The translations under genes and the position numbers were made by a program. A DNA stretch of 64,000 bases from Flammulina velutipes (lineage: Eukaryota; Basidiomycota; Agaricomycetes; Agaricales; Physalacriaceae), in the NCBI GenBank assembly GCA_011800155.1, contig CM022377.1:2170001-2234000 (forward strand). The letters are read 5' to 3'. A model generated the notes under the pieces. The model had not been told where the DNA came from. It searched no databases and saw nothing but the letters and a program-made list of their open reading frames with translations. Positions within the stretch are counted from its first letter, which is position 1. Each line of letters opens with the position of its first letter. Positions 45,691 through 58,655 of the stretch are shown piece by piece.

Positions 45691-48600
45691 CTATGCCGTA
45701 TTACCAAGCTCACCCGAAACAATTGCCGCCGCGGCAGCGAGCGCGGAGTCATCCGCGTCGGTATGGACTTTACCGCGCGCGGGCTTGCTGTGCGTCCAAA
45801 GGGTCTCGAATGACTGTCGCATGTGGCGTCGAGCCAAAACTTGGCGGGTGGCGTAGGCCTGGCGCCCTTGTATGATATCGGGTGCAACTGACCACGAAAT
45901 CTTGGCTCTCCTCCCCCACTGCTCCTCTTCCCAATGCAAAGATCTCAGCACCCTCCGCATTTCTTCTTCCAGGAGTACCACTTCTTCACACCACCGTGTC
46001 TTTCGCGCGAGGGCTCGAGCCCATTCTATGCGTACACCTATGGATAGTTAGCCCAATGTCAATATACTCCCTAGAAAGAGAACGTACACTCATGAGCGTA
46101 CGCTGACTCGTCGCCTGAAGGACCTCCGTCTGCTGTCCAAATCCATGACATGGTTTGACGCGTCTCCCCCGGAGTTGCAACCCAAATGTCTGTTCGACTC
46201 CTGCGCTTCCTCTTGTTGCCACTCTTCTTCTGCGTCTTCGAACCGACGCCTTTCGCATCTCTCGCCCCTAAACGTCCAAGCTTTTTCCAGGCCGTGGCGT
46301 CCGATTCCTCGACTGAAAAAACCTCAACGTCGACGTCCCGCAGCTCCTTGAAAGAACCGCATCCTTCATCGCCTACAAGATCCAACAATGCCTCTCGACT
46401 TGCACGATACTTTGCCGCCGTTCCCTGGATCTTTTGCGACACTGCTGAAATTAAACCAGCTGCACGCGTAGAATCACGCTGGCCCGTAACATGCGAGTTT
46501 CGATAGTTAACCAGATGACGCCTAGCGAGCAGACGCCCCCGCAAACCACGGATAGCATCACCGCACTGGCCTCTCCGCAAGGCTGCCTCCTTCGTCCGCA
46601 ATGCAGCTGGACATATATCCCTGTCGTCCGCGCAGGCAGACGGGAGATAAAGCAAAACGTCCTCTGCCGCGGGACTGGTTTGATCCAGGCTTTGGCGTTC
46701 GACCTCGTCTTCTTTGAGAATATCCTTAACGCCTGGCATATGTAGCTCTTGGTGTTGCCGGAAAATTTTCAGTTTCGAAAAAAAAGCCAGGCGGCGCTCG
46801 TGAATCTTCGTCTGGCGCCCCACAGTCGCATTTACCATCGATTGCTTCTCCACATTGATTCGGCGCCTAATGCATGCATTCAGCCACTAAACCACAATCA
46901 CGAGGACAAAGAAAAACTTACTGCATGTCCTCGAGCTGCAAGCCAACGATCAAAAAACCCGCCTGAGTTACTCCGTTCGGCTGCTTAGCTCCGCGTCGAC
47001 GACGTTGACGATTCTTGCGGTCCGTTGGCACTGGTTCCACCGGCTCCGGCGTCGCCTGCTCCGCATCCTCTGTTGCCTCATCAACCTCTGCCTTCTGAAG
47101 CTCCAATCGTACGGCTGCCTCGGAAATTGTTACTATTCATGATAATGTTAGACCCAGTGTTCACAAGAGACAACAAGCTTACCATTTCCGGACGGTGCAT
47201 ACGGATTTGGCTTGGAGTGATCTGCAACCCAATCATCCACCATCGACCGCCAATCCTCGCGCAGTTCCTTTTTCAAACTACCATCCACATCTATAAACCC
47301 TTTGATCTGAACCGCACGCTCCTCCAACGCTATCTTGAGACGACGCAACAATGTGCTCCCTACAGGTCTTGTCAACAAACAGACTTCCAAGCAACAAAGC
47401 AACAACATACCCATCTCGACATTTTTCTTGAAATTGAGGAGGTCGGTCAAGTCTTCCAGATCATCGTGTCGGGCGCCGGGCTGCTCCTCCTTCGTTATGT
47501 ATGACATAGGGTTCATCGCCGCCCACTTTCGCTCTATCCCCTCACCGTCCGTCTTCCCCACACCCACTTGATACTTAAGAGAATTTTGCGTCTCACACGC
47601 GATCTCGTGCACATTCCCATGCCAAACAGGCAGAGCCCACAGAATATTCGTCACTGTGAACTGACGAAGTGCGAGGGGCAGTGCGTCGACACGTTTCAAC
47701 CAATTCTTCTTGTATTGGCACGCGATATCGTACGTGATTGCGACGTCCTTGAATCCCATCCGACACAAGATCCAGTAGAGTATGAAATCCGTATTTTTGT
47801 ATCTGCATCCAACGTAAATAACGTCACATGAAAATGACAAACATTAACGTACCGCTCACCACGCTCCAAATCCCCAAGGCCCATGAGGATCTCATGTCGC
47901 GCGCAAATGACACCAATGACACCAGTCCATCTCATCCCTGTCGCGAACTTTGACTCTTTGTGCATGAGCGCTGCGAAAGAGATACAGCTGGATACCTAAG
48001 CAAAGAGGATCAGCACCTTCAGATGGTAATTAGCGTACATCTCCTACCTCTTCCTCTGTAATGTACGACCTCAGCCATGCATGATACTCTTCGAAGGACG
48101 GCTGAACACCCTGCCCTGAATACAAAGGCTCGTCCGTTCTCGGTGAGGGCCTCATCTTGCAGGATAGGCGAAAGTTTGCATCCACCGATAGCTGCGGGCG
48201 AAAAATATATCTAATTTAAATTAGGCACAGCGACAGAAAGCACAGAGACGATTTACTTCTCATCGGCGTCTACCGTCTCCCATCCATCAGGTAAGTTGAC
48301 GTCGATGCGTGGACAGGCCCAACAGGAAACTGCGACGGCCCCGTCTGGCGCTTCGTCCAAACCCCCAATCTCATGTGCTACTCCTGAGCGTCGGACACGC
48401 TTCAGGAAAGCCCACTGCCTCGCCATCCTTCCAAAGGCACGATACCTGTCCGGAGTCCACTCCGTTCCAAAGGGGTCCGACGTGCTCTCCAGCACTGACA
48501 CAAAATCGCGAACATTTACGGTCGCGATGACCTTCAGACGTCGGTACATGTCAAGAACCGCGACAGTCGCCGCAGTGTGTGGGCTGGACGTTGTTGCTGG

Positions 48601-49280
48601 ATACCACCCTTCCCGAAGCAGTTGTTGCCAATCGTACAAGGCGTCACCGCGCGAGCATCCACACAGACACACACGCACAGTATAGATCCCAGTGATGTCG
48701 ATAACCGTGAGGACGCGCACACTTGTCGGTGCAGGACAATTGTTTCCCTCGTGGCCTATCTGGTAAACTAAGCCCATATCGTCCAGTGTAGCCCGTTGCC
48801 AGCAGTCCTCCCGCCAAACCTAGAAACCCCTCAGTGATATGCGGCACCCAGTGAGAAAAAAGTGCGTACCTCTATACGGTGAAGAGGTGTTCGCCGATGC
48901 CTTTCCAGACAACAAGACCCACATTCCTTCCATTCACCACATACCCGACAGCGAAAAAGCTCCTCCACGGCTCCGTCAACTTCCGCATCCTCCATAAGTG
49001 TCGGACTTGGTTCTGTTCCTTCGTCGTCCGGCTGGGCGGTAGCAGACCCCTTGAAGGCTACCCCGCAGGTTGCGCATTGCCTCCTATGGAACGCCTCACC
49101 CAGGCCCTGTCGACGCAAGGTTTCGTCCAGAAATTCGTTCCTCCATTCGCGCCAAACTGCCATGGGATCATCCTGCATGTCCCCATTTGAGTATCATGTC
49201 GAAAAGATTAAGTTGCACATACCGAACTCCTATAGCGCTTTCCCGTAGCGCCAGCAGCTTCGGTCTCGATTACCAACCAT
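45691..49280 (-). CDS. KDZ-2 transposase
   Basis: A multi-exon gene on the minus strand. In order: D-D-P-M-A-V-W (from 49172), the Cys cluster (C-A-T-C, F-R-C-R-V-C, C-G-S-C-C-x-E-R-H, L-H-R-I-E), G-L-V-Y-Q-I-G-H, the core D-A-N-F-R-L (about 48190), I-T-Y-D-I-A-C-Q-Y (about 47730), K-T-D-G-E-G-I-E-R-K-W (about 47550), and the helical C-terminus with L-S-W-I-W (about 46135) and W.EEE.W near 45900. The last frame ends at 45691. The three acidic core residues are present, so it may be active. Exon 1 is short: the ATG at 49280 (M-V-G as in KDZ-3) is soon out of frame with the splice donor, so the N-terminal basic region seems deleted. A MITE sits 13 bp upstream. Confidence 0.75.
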
Positions 49281-49292
49281 GGCTGCAGGGTA

Positions 49293-49402
49293 GGTGGATC
49301 TGCAGTGGTTATAATCACTCAGCAATTTTGCGGATCAGGTGGATATAACCACTGGCCATCTCAATACCCCGGTGGTTATACCCACTGAGTCCTAGGTCCA
49401 CC
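49293..49402. mobile_element. 110 bp MITE with TA target repeat
   Basis: Inverted ends GGTGGATC / GGTCCACC with inner inverted AGTGGTTATA / TATACCCACT-type arms, flanked by TA at 49291-49292 and 49403-49404. The form fits a Tc1/mariner-type MITE. Confidence 0.5.
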
Positions 49403-49563
49403 TAAGCCTGTGCTTACTGCCACTTCCAACCACTCCGGGAGGTATAACTCCTTGCAATACCATTAATTTTCTCGCATTTCAGCTAAAATGTTTAATTTTT
49501 CATTAAACCACAAAATATATATATATACAGCGCGCGGAGCGCGCCCAAAAAAAGTCCACGTGT

Positions 49564-52500
49564 CTAAGTGTCCCGCGTAGCCGCGTCGTCGTCTCTGTTA
49601 GCCACACCACTCGGAGTCCTCTCCTCAGCCTCGTGCTCGTCATCTGATTCCTCCACGACCTCCAGGTCTACGCGATCAGGGACACGTTGCCTACCCACAC
49701 GCGCAGGTTTCGCCCATGTCGCCACAAAGCTCGAACGAATGCTCCGGTAGACATAGGCCTGGCGCCGCGCGAGCGCTTTGACTCCCTCCAAGCCTAGAGC
49801 ATCCAAATCGTCTCGCGCCGTCTCACGCCTCTCCCACTGTAACGCCTCGTACTCCAGGGAGGCTAGCGTGTAGGTGCGCTCGTCCATACCCAGCACCGTC
49901 TCCTCCCGCCAGCGTGCGACCCGTGCACGGCTTTTCAACCATTCAACACGAATGGCCCCATCAAGATCATCCTTGCCAATCCCCTCCAGCGCCCCACCCA
50001 TCAACCAGATCCACGAAAGGGTATGACTCCCACTCCCAAAAGAAACACCGGCGCTTGGCTTCCTGGCATTATCAATATCGAAAATCTCGGTGTCCAGGGC
50101 TCGGATATCCTCTTGTTTCAGAATACGAAGAACCTTTTCCCATTCCCCGGGCCCACGCAACACAAGAAGGGCATCTCGTGCACGATGGTACTTCTCAGCT
50201 GCAAGGCTTGACTTCCCCTCCAGGCGCTTGATAGCAGCAAAAGCACGTCCCGTCTGGCGTTGTCCGCGCAAGTTTCGGCGACGGAATGCCTTCAGAGAGC
50301 GCCGTGTCCTCTGCATCGTACGTATCGTTTCGAGTGCGTCATAGCACTGCGCCTCTCGGAATTTTTCCTCCTTCAAAGCAAAGCCTTCCGTGCATCCAGA
50401 TCCTCGCAGCCCAGCTGCCACCTCAGAGGGCAAGATCAACATTTCCGTCTCCACATCGCCCTCTCGACACCCTGATTTCGCGGCCAGAAGTGCCACGCTA
50501 CACGGCATATAGACGGCTTGCAGTTCGCGGAATTGACGTAGATGGCGCTGCAGGGCAATTCGCTTGTCTTGGATGTCTTTAACGACGGCGGGAGCTTCCG
50601 AATCATCACTGTTGAGCAGATGAATGATACGGCGCCTTTTTGACAAAAAACCAGTCAATTGCAATGCCGATATCAGAAAACAGAAAACTCACTGTTGATC
50701 TTCGATAAGAAGACCCAGCGACATGCACTGGGTTGCGCTGGTGTCGTGAATAGGCGATGTTCCCTGATCAGAGAGACGTTCATCCTCGGCCAAGTCCTGT
50801 CGCACCACAGCCTCAGAGGCATCTAAATGGGTTCGTCAGCTTGTAAATAAAGGAAGGAGTAGCGCAGACATACACGTCGCAGGAAAGTAGTACGGACTAG
50901 GAAGGTCGCGTTTTTTCTCCCCAGTCTCCCTCTCCCAAGCCTCGATCTCCTTTGTCCACCGTGCAATAGCTTCCTTGGGAATAATCGCAGTGAAATCTTC
51001 GTGCGCCTCGGTATGGGTTCTGCACGCGATGTTCGCCTTCGCCAGGCGTTGATGAAGCAATGTTCCTACAACCGATATTAGCTCAAACCTCACTGAAAAG
51101 AGCAAAAACTCACCGAGCCGTGTTAATTTCTCCCAATTATGGGCACCGAAGCGTCGGTCAAGCATATCATGACGCCCGCCAGGGAGCATCTCCTTGGTTG
51201 CAGGAGCAGACGCGTTGATACCGGACCAAGTACGTTCAATGCCCTCCCCATCAGTGCGCCCTATGCCATTCTGTATGTTCATACAATACTTGCACTGGCA
51301 GGCGATTTTATGGCCTGGCGAATGACATTTCGGTATGCCCCCTTCTGGCACGAGGTCGTCCGGAAGACGCAGGGCTTCTGGAAGTTTGCGCATTCGTTCC
51401 ATTAACTGGATGCTCCACTGACACCAGATATCATAAGAGAAGAAGAGCCTCTTCAATGTTGACGTCTGGATCTGGATCGCGGAAAACGCGATGTAATCCA
51501 TGTTACAATACCTACAAAAAATGTATCAGCCAAATCCCGCGCCCATGAAAGAGAAAACGTACCGTTCTCCTCGCTGGAGATCTCCTACTCCGCGGGGACG
51601 AATCATTTCGTGACGCGCACAGATACACATCCCTACGCCGGTAGCTTGGAGTCCCGCGGAGGCTTTGGTTTCTGCGTGGGCCAATGTCTTGAAACCACTG
51701 CAGGAACTAACCTGGAAAACATCAGAATGTCGTTCTCACCTGAATAAGAGCGCGACTTACATCCTTCTGACGCGGGTACTTCGCCAGGTGCTCCAAATAA
51801 TCTCGGTTCTCAACAAAATAGGCCTTCCCGGTATGAAGGCCAGGGTCCCTATTACTCAGTCGGCGTAGGTTACTCAGTCGAAAGTTGGCGTCGAGGGCAA
51901 TGATCAGCATGAAACGGTACCTAAGGGGAGGTGTCAAAATTGAACCCAATAAATGATAGTATAGTGAACTCACTGTTCCGCATCGGGTAAGGATTGCCAT
52001 CCCAATGGCAAGTTCACCCCATCCCGTGGGCACGCAGGGCAAGGTATGGCTAGTTCCCCCGGACCAGTCGTTGCAACGCCATCCGCTACGTTTCCGCGGC
52101 CCGCTCGCTTCATCATCTTGAGATGCGCAAACTGGCGGTTCATTCGGAGATATGCCTTGTAACGCGACTGAAACATGGTGATTATTAGAACAAAATCTTT
52201 GTCAAATGAATTAGCGTACCTTGGGAATATCAACCCCCGTATTATCAGTCATCCGCGCCAGGCCATTGTAGTGTTCGTAAGGCGACAGTTTTCCTGTTGT
52301 AGCAAGCTTCTCAAAGGACTCGAGAAGACGGAAAGTGGCGCCAGACCACGGGAATCGATAAGTGGATGGAAAAATTTCGGCACGAAGCAGCTGCAAACGG
52401 CGAGCGACTCGGTGTTCGCAGCCGCAGAAATCGACATTGACGTGATGAATACCGTTGTCGTGCAGGATGGTGAAATCGTCCCGGCCGGGTTCTGGGTTGG

Positions 52501-53212
52501 TGCAGCCGCTACTGCTGTGCGGTCCGAGTGAAAGACGTAGTCCCAGGTTTTGAAGTGTGACTCTCTTGAAAAACCCATCCTCCCAAAGCTAGATAACCAA
52601 GTCAGCGAGGGAAGGAGGGATTCAGGATTAACAAAGACTGACTTTAATTCGATGGAACGGAAGACGGGCGTGCGAGTGGAGAATGCACGAGTGGCACTCT
52701 AGGAATGATCCAAAACAGTCCTCACACGCGAAGACAGCGGGGCCCGCCACTACTTCTGAACCCGCCAGTGGGCATGAAGCACACCGTTCCGTGTCTGCAT
52801 CCCCTCGACCTTCCAAGCGCACAAACTCATCGAGAAACTCTTGCTGCCGCCCCTCTCGCACCCAAACCAACAATGTATCGTCCTAGGTAGTAGATGTGAT
52901 GTGAATAAACGAAGCCTTAGTGTCCCAAGGAAAACGCACCGAATTGGCATAACGGCGAGCGGTCTTTACAGCACGTGTTGGAGCTTGGGGAATGAACGAA
53001 TCCGCTACAGCAGAATCGAAGTGTCTAGCCCAGTCAACGCGTTGGGAGGCTCCAGCGACCACGTCCACCTGTGCGCAAACCTCCGGGATAGAAGTGCGTA
53101 AACGTTTGCGGTCGCGAGTAAGTTCTTGCCTGCGCGCCAAAAGGGATGTGGTTCCTTGGTCTTCGTCATCGTCTGCGCGAGCAACACGAAGAGCACGTTT
53201 GGAACCAACCAT
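49564..53212 (-). CDS. KDZ-3 transposase, full length
   Basis: A multi-exon gene; exon 1 53212-52940 (basic start M-V-G-S-K-R-A-L-R), exon 2 52882-52643 with D-D-T-L-L-V-W and the Cys cluster (C-A-S-C, C-E-D-C, C-H-S-C, F-H-R-I-K). Further on: L-G-L-R-L-S-L-G, F-C-G-C, L-D-A-N-F-R-L (about 51890), Y-D-I-W-C-Q-W (about 51430), R-T-D-G-E-G-I-E-R-T-W (about 51230), and the long helical C-terminus with L-S-W-I-W (about 50010) ending at 49564. The acidic core is complete. No stop or frameshift was noticed. KDZ transposases are cut-and-paste enzymes expanded in agaricomycetes; the Cys clusters are thought to bind DNA or chromatin. Confidence 0.8.
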
Positions 53213-53489
53213 TAGGAGGACCCGTGGAATAAGTACGAGGAGGTTGTAAACAGACCCTAACCCGCCATCAGTATCAGTTGTTGAATGTTCCCACGCAACC
53301 AGCTGCGATCCGTGGCCAACACCAGCCTTTGGCTGGCTTATCGGCGTTGCCGATATGGCCTACGTTCGCATGCTGATAGAGAAAACATTGTAATTTTTAC
53401 GGGACACTCTAAATGAAGCTACGGTACAACTAAATTTAATGCGGTTTACTATGTATATACTCTATTACAATTTCTACCGACCCCAATGT
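53213..53489. other. Upstream of KDZ-3: hairpins
   Basis: Contains two short perfect hairpins, CCAGCCTTTGGCTGG and ATCGGCGTTGCCGAT (about 53321-53351), in direct succession. They could be part of a transposon end or a terminator between neighbours. Confidence 0.35.
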
Positions 53490-54624
53490 TTACCTAGGAG
53501 GACCGGACATCAAGCCACGTACAATGCCACAAACCAGCATATGATCCTCGGGGTCGCGGGGGTGGTCGGCCAAATATCTCGCGTATGTGTGAGAGACCAT
53601 CCCCGGCGTCATCCCAGTGAAATCGGGGTAACGGGAGGGGTCGTACCTCGGGGGTGACCGACCAGACGACGACGACGACGACGCCTCGCTGTCAGGAGAG
53701 CCTGAACGAGAGCCCGCGACAGGGGATGGGGAAAGCGATGAAAACGACGACGGAGAGGAAGGATAGTCCAATGGTGAGGACGACCGCTCCCTCTTGATAT
53801 AGATAGGCGAGGACGACCGCTCCCTCTCCATTGCGATTTGGGGGGATGAGCTCTCCCTCTTGATTGACACATCAGGAGGAGGGGGCGACAACCTCTCGGA
53901 GGAGGGCGAACGTGCTGGAGAGGGAGTCGTGGACGGGCGCGGCGACGTCGTCGCACGCGGCTTACGGGGACTGTTGGGAAGCAATGCAGCGCGGTTCTCT
54001 CCCTTGACCGGAGAGGAGTGACTCGGTTTGGCTCGCGCCTTGCGTGGACTGTCAGGAATAATGACACCCTTCGGCCTGGCAGGGAGCATGCGAGAGCTCG
54101 TGTAGCCCTTTCCTGCTTGCTTTGGCAACGGGCGCGGGCCTTTTGGGCGATCGTTGGCCTCCAAATTAGACATATCGATGGGGCGCCAAAGACCATACTT
54201 GGTCCGGCGATACCTCAGCATTTCTACAGCCCACATAAGGCCTGGCCAGATGAGACCCTAGAAAATTGTTAGCCAATCTCCTGCATACGCAAGGAACATC
54301 CTCACCAAACGGCGGCGGCGAAGACGAAGTTTGAACGCGAGTTCCCCTTCATCCAGCTCACGGGCCTGACGAAATTCGACATCGAAAGCAGTGAACAGCT
54401 TTTTCCGGAATCCCCGAAGTCCTCCGATTTCCAGGTGTGGATTCCCGCGTACACGAACGAAACCAGTGGCGTACGGCAGTAAGAACGATTTCATGTCTCC
54501 CAACAGGCCCTAAGTGGGAGATTAAAAAAAGATGCACAGGTCAGAGAATGCATACCTTGGGAGCAATCGGGGTGAAGAGCAACGCTTGTCCGCGGATGAG
54601 CACCTTGCTTTTTTTCCTACCCAT
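53490..54624 (-). CDS. Unknown basic protein with Ser/Pro-rich middle
   Basis: Exons 54624-54556, 54509-54306 and 54257-53490 give 346 residues. The start M-G-R-K-K-S-K-V-L-I-R resembles the start of the next gene upstream (M-G-R-K-K-L-Y). The first 110 residues look folded (L-L-P-Y-A-T-G-F-V, W-P-G-L-M-W-A-V-E). The middle is low-complexity with repeated S-P-R-K-(A/P)-R and two I-K-R-E-R/S-S-S-S-P blocks; the C-terminus again looks folded (M-T-P-G-M-V-S-H-T-Y-A-R-Y-L). Not recognised. It lies 280 bp upstream of KDZ-3 on the same strand and may be its cargo. Confidence 0.55.
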
Positions 54625-54843
54625 GGATGTGCAGAAGCTTGAGCTTGATTGTAAAATGTGAGGGTACCAAACGCGATAGCGTCGACCGGAGTCTGAATTG
54701 CTCCTGTACAGTACCCTAATCAAGGTTTAGAAGCGCACTCTACGCACGTAAGTGGCGGTGGCACGGTGGCAGTGCAAGTGTGGCGCATCGTCGCGTACAG
54801 AATCCTGAGTGTAGCGGCTGACGAAGCGACAATATTGATAGAT

Positions 54844-55518
54844 CTATGAAGACTGTTGAAATAACAAGGCTCTATTTTTGGCGGCGTTACGCAGCTTATG
54901 TTTCTCCGCCCACCCTAACATATCCTCAACGTATTCTAGCATGCGGGCAAATTTGTCCCGCGTGGCCGCTCCCTCCTTCCAGGCATTGTGCAGAATCCCG
55001 CCCTCCTCTTTGATGCATTCCAAATCGACCTCGATTGCGGCGAGAAGAGTGTTGTATTCGGCGACAAAGTCGATGAAAAGGAGGCGGCCGTCCTCTCTGT
55101 CCAAGGACTTGTACTGCTCGAGCAGCGTTTTGGCGTATTTGCAAAGGGACGGGCCCACAGTGGCTGTCATGCATCCATCTTGCACGCGAATGCGTCGGAT
55201 ATGGCGTCGAATGGCAGCTTCGTTGACGATACTAGTGCACAAAATTAGCGAGCTGAGGTCACATAATGGAAACACACGTACGGAATGGGGGCGCTTGCTC
55301 GGACAGGCTGGACTGCGGGACGGACTCGATCTCCGCCTGATTTCTTGTCATAGTAGCGCCGCATTTTCTCTTGTTGCTCCTCGCGATTGCTGCTGCGCAG
55401 TCAGTTTTCCAGTACCATGAGAGGATATGAGATCGCACCGATGATACCAAGCCCGTTTACGGGCACGCTCGGCTTCCAGCCGTTCATCCTCGTCCTTGTA
55501 CAATTTCTTGCGGCCCAT
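54844..55518 (-). CDS. Unknown MGRKK-type protein, possible element-borne DNA-binding protein
   Basis: Exons 55518-55439, 55389-55282 and 55231-54844 give 191 residues in one frame. The N-terminus M-G-R-K-K-L-Y-K-D-E-D-E-R then A-R-K-R-A-W-Y-H-R-N-R-E is a basic helical stretch of a type common in basidiomycete transposon-linked proteins. The rest is helical with R-R-H-I-R-R-I-R, L-E-Q-Y-K-S-L and M-L-G-W-A-E-K-H-K-L. No catalytic motif. Function unknown. Confidence 0.5.
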
Positions 55519-57141
55519 GGCAATTCGGAAAGAAAAAGACGACGCCAAACGATGATCGCAAATCCAACCGGGTCACATGTGTGAGAAGAAAAGGATCTTG
55601 CTCCGAGTCCTACAGGCGTACAAATACTATCTATTTCTATCCATGCAAAGAGAAACCATTGCTTTATCCAGTTGGCTTGCTACATGACGACATAATATCT
55701 CTAAGGGAAAGAGTCAGATAATATCTGGCCAGACAGAGACACTCACATACAGTTCGGACTTGGGCGCATTATTTTCACCTTCAGCAAAAGTGATGCTCGG
55801 ACGTAGAGGTAGCTGAGTGAGCGTCGACAGCGACGCTTGGACTGGCGCAAAATTCGTAGACGCTGGTGACGGCAATGAGCTCAGGTGATGGAGGGACTAA
55901 AGGGAAGGCATACCTTTGAGCGACGTGCCAGTACATTTGCGCATCATCCATCCCGCTCATGTTTCCCTTCCAGCACAGGCAAGCAGCGTTGGCGGCGACA
56001 GAACATTGGTCCGGCGGAAATCGACACCTAGAATAGCTGGGCTGGAAACACGTCAGAGCCAGGCTACTAACACCCAGAAAGAGAGAAAGAAGACGCCCTC
56101 GGGAACGAGACATGCCAGCTAACAGTCCTCTAGCGCAGTCCCTGGTTGAACCGCGTAGAGGCGGCATGAAGGCATACGGCGAAGACGAGGGAAAAAGGGA
56201 ATATGTAAGATATGAAGATACAAGACATACCAGCAGGAGACGTTACTTGAGGATCCAGTCGCGGGAGTCGGTGCTCAGAGAGTAGACGACAGTGGTGGGC
56301 AATACTAAGATGGCTTTGTTTGGTCTTCGGTGGGGCCTGGGTTTGGCCATTGATGGGTTGCCATCTAGTGACGAATAGCCGTCTAGTAACGAATAGCCGT
56401 CTAGTAACGAATAGCCGTCTAGTAGATGGAAATCGCCGGATCAGTACCTTGGAAATTTGGGAAATTTAAAAGTCTTTCTACATTGCTCCTGTGGTCAATC
56501 CTTCATAGTACAGGGGCTTAACGAGTGTTACTAACCTATTTGCGACCTTCGTCCCGCTACAATTATATCATTTCTGGCCCTAACGAGTTAGCGTCTAATA
56601 AAAGTCTAATGGGAACGAAAGGCATTCATATTCCTGTACGCAAGATGAGAATGAAGTAAGTAATTGGTCGAGGTGCGCTCGGTGGGTGGTCCGGTTATTG
56701 GGGAAATGTCGGAAATGCATTGGCATACAATACAAAAGAGTTATGCAACCTCAAACCAGGCAATTAGACTGTCGTGAGCTCTAGAATGAGTGAACGATTG
56801 GTCTGCGGTGGGAAACTTACCACGGAAGTTCAGGTTATATTTAGAGACATTTGATGGCGTCGCTTGATGGTGGTGCCGCCTTGTCTTACTCCCACCATCA
56901 CGACCAACTGTCGAGCCGTAGTGCTGCAAGACCGACTTTCCTTCCAGCAGGCAAGACAGACATGAACTGGAAACACGCGCAATGTAGCAGCGGCGGGTCA
57001 TAGGACGTGCCTATTATGTAGGCGTTGCCAACGGCCGACGGAGTTTTTGGTCAGACTTTTTGCTCGCTGTTCGGTTCGAGCTAACTAAATTTTCAACCAT
57101 CACCTCCACCAACCACCACTGCTACCATCGCTCTGTTAGCC
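55519..57141. other. Intergenic; 18 bp tandem repeat and weak minus-strand frame
   Basis: A minus-strand frame at 55781-56167 has some Cys residues and possible splice sites, but no motif, so it is not called. A short tandem repeat is listed separately. The rest is AT-richer spacer up to the plus-strand genes. Confidence 0.35.
56362..56427 (+). repeat. 18 bp tandem repeat
   Basis: GTCTAGTAACGAATAGCC occurs three times in a row with a variant copy at each end (CATCTAGTGACGAATAGCC; GTCTAGTAGATGG). Confidence 0.85.
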
Positions 57142-57691
57142 ATGCCTGTCTATGACTACCACCAGTACGTTCCCCTTCCGTCTTTTTAAGCATCTGCTTC
57201 AACATTAATCTTTAGTTTCACTGGCCTGCGGAAATTGTTCTTGGACGGTCAATGCGCCATGTATTTCGCCATGCGCCAAAGATCCAAGAACGCTCAAGCC
57301 CGCATCTGTGTTGAGGCCGTCTCCGTTGTCTTCCTCGAGGCGTTTCCGTGGTGGTTGCCTGAAAGCGTTGAGCCCAGGGACCCCAAGATTTACGTGGAAC
57401 CGACGGGGCCAGACGTGCCAAGGCAGAGAGCAGAGGCGACGTTACGCGTGCAGGGGGTCCGTTGTCTTTCTCTGTTCATCTTTCGTTGGGCTCATCCCTT
57501 CTTGATAGTGGATTCAAGCTCATCTGGAGTACGCGTGGGGTCATCGTGTTCTCGCTCATGCGGTTCGCACCTTCGAGGACCAATTTGGGATGGCATTCTG
57601 CCAGGTAGACCACGCGTGCGCCTGCGGTGATCCAAGGGCTCCCGTTACCTATGTGCCAGAGGCGTTACAGGACGTTCATAAACATGACTGA
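57142..57691 (+). CDS. PWWL-motif protein 1
   Basis: Exons 57142-57164, 57216-57456 and 57509-57691 give 148 residues. Intron positions match exactly those of the neighbour at 57865, with which it shares F-L-D-x-x-C, F-P-W-W-L-P, W-I-(Q/E)-A-H-L-E-(Y/F)-A-W, R-x-F-E-D-x-F-G and D-H-A-C-x-C. The H-A-C-A-C end may bind metal. Tandem duplicates; the N-terminal half also resembles the large gene at 58656. Function unknown; relatives in agaricomycetes tend to be transposon-linked (recollection, not searched). Confidence 0.6.
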
Positions 57692-57864
57692 TATCCCACC
57701 GTCTGGATTGGACAGTATTTCTTGTACCTATCGTGTTCGCGCAGTGTTTTTTTACATCCCTTTTTTTGTATAGTTCATACTGTACATTTTTCGTCCTGTA
57801 AATAAATGACTGATGTGATTCGCGAAAATTGATGTGTGACCCAAGTTGGCTTCAACCATCAGCT

Positions 57865-58444
57865 ATGCCTCCGTATACGTTCTATCAGTTCGTCGTCTTG
57901 TCTTCCTTGTTCTTTTGCTTTGCGTTAATCTCTGTTCCACAGCTTCAAGGGTGAGCGTAAACGCTTCCTTGACTCACATTGCACCGTCTATTTCGTGTTG
58001 CGCGAGAAACAAACCGATTCGACCAACCACGTCGATGCCCACATACGTGCGGTGTACCTCCTGTACCTGGAGAAGTTTCCGTGGTGGTTGCCAGAAGAGT
58101 TGGAGCCCGAAGAGGGAAAGGCTTACATAGAACCAGCAGGACGCGGTATGGCGAAGCACAAGGAGGAGAGATGTTACCTCATCCAGCAGGTGTGTTTCTC
58201 TTCAGTTCGAATTGTAGCTATCACTGACGATGTCTACTGGCATTAGTGGATAGAAGCCCACCTGGAGTTCGCCTGGAATTACCGTCTCGCTTCCCATCAA
58301 ATCCGCGTCTTTGAAGACCTTTTTGGCCTGGCATTTTGCAGTTCCGACCATGCCTGTCATTGCAGTGGAGTCCATCCCTCACCCAACCCGCGCCCCCCTG
58401 TAGCATACGTTAAAGGGCCTCTTCAAGATGTCTTTCAAGTATAA
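57865..58444 (+). CDS. PWWL-motif protein 2
   Basis: Exons 57865-57887, 57943-58189 and 58247-58444 give 155 residues. It is a paralogue of the gene at 57142 with the same three-exon plan: a first exon of exactly 23 nt in both, ending CA and completed to histidine by the next exon. Shared F-P-W-W-L-P-E-E-L-E-P and D-H-A-C-H-C. No defect seen. Function unknown. Confidence 0.6.
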
Positions 58445-58655
58445 GACGCGCCGCCCAGTCAATTCTTTTGTACGGAGTGGTGTATATATATATATCTTGT
58501 TCCGAATAACGATACCGCCTACGAAGTTCTACGCACACGTGACGCTCAGCTGTCAAAAAATTTGCAGCGTCTCACTGTCAGCCCGGACCAGTACTTACCA
58601 CAAGTCCTAGTACCTACGCGCTTGATAACTTCAACGCGACTAGCCGCGATATAAA

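Noticed and set aside
55781..56167. Minus-strand frame of 128 codons
   Set aside because: Has possible splice sites and several Cys, but no recognised domain and no paralogue, so not strong enough to call.
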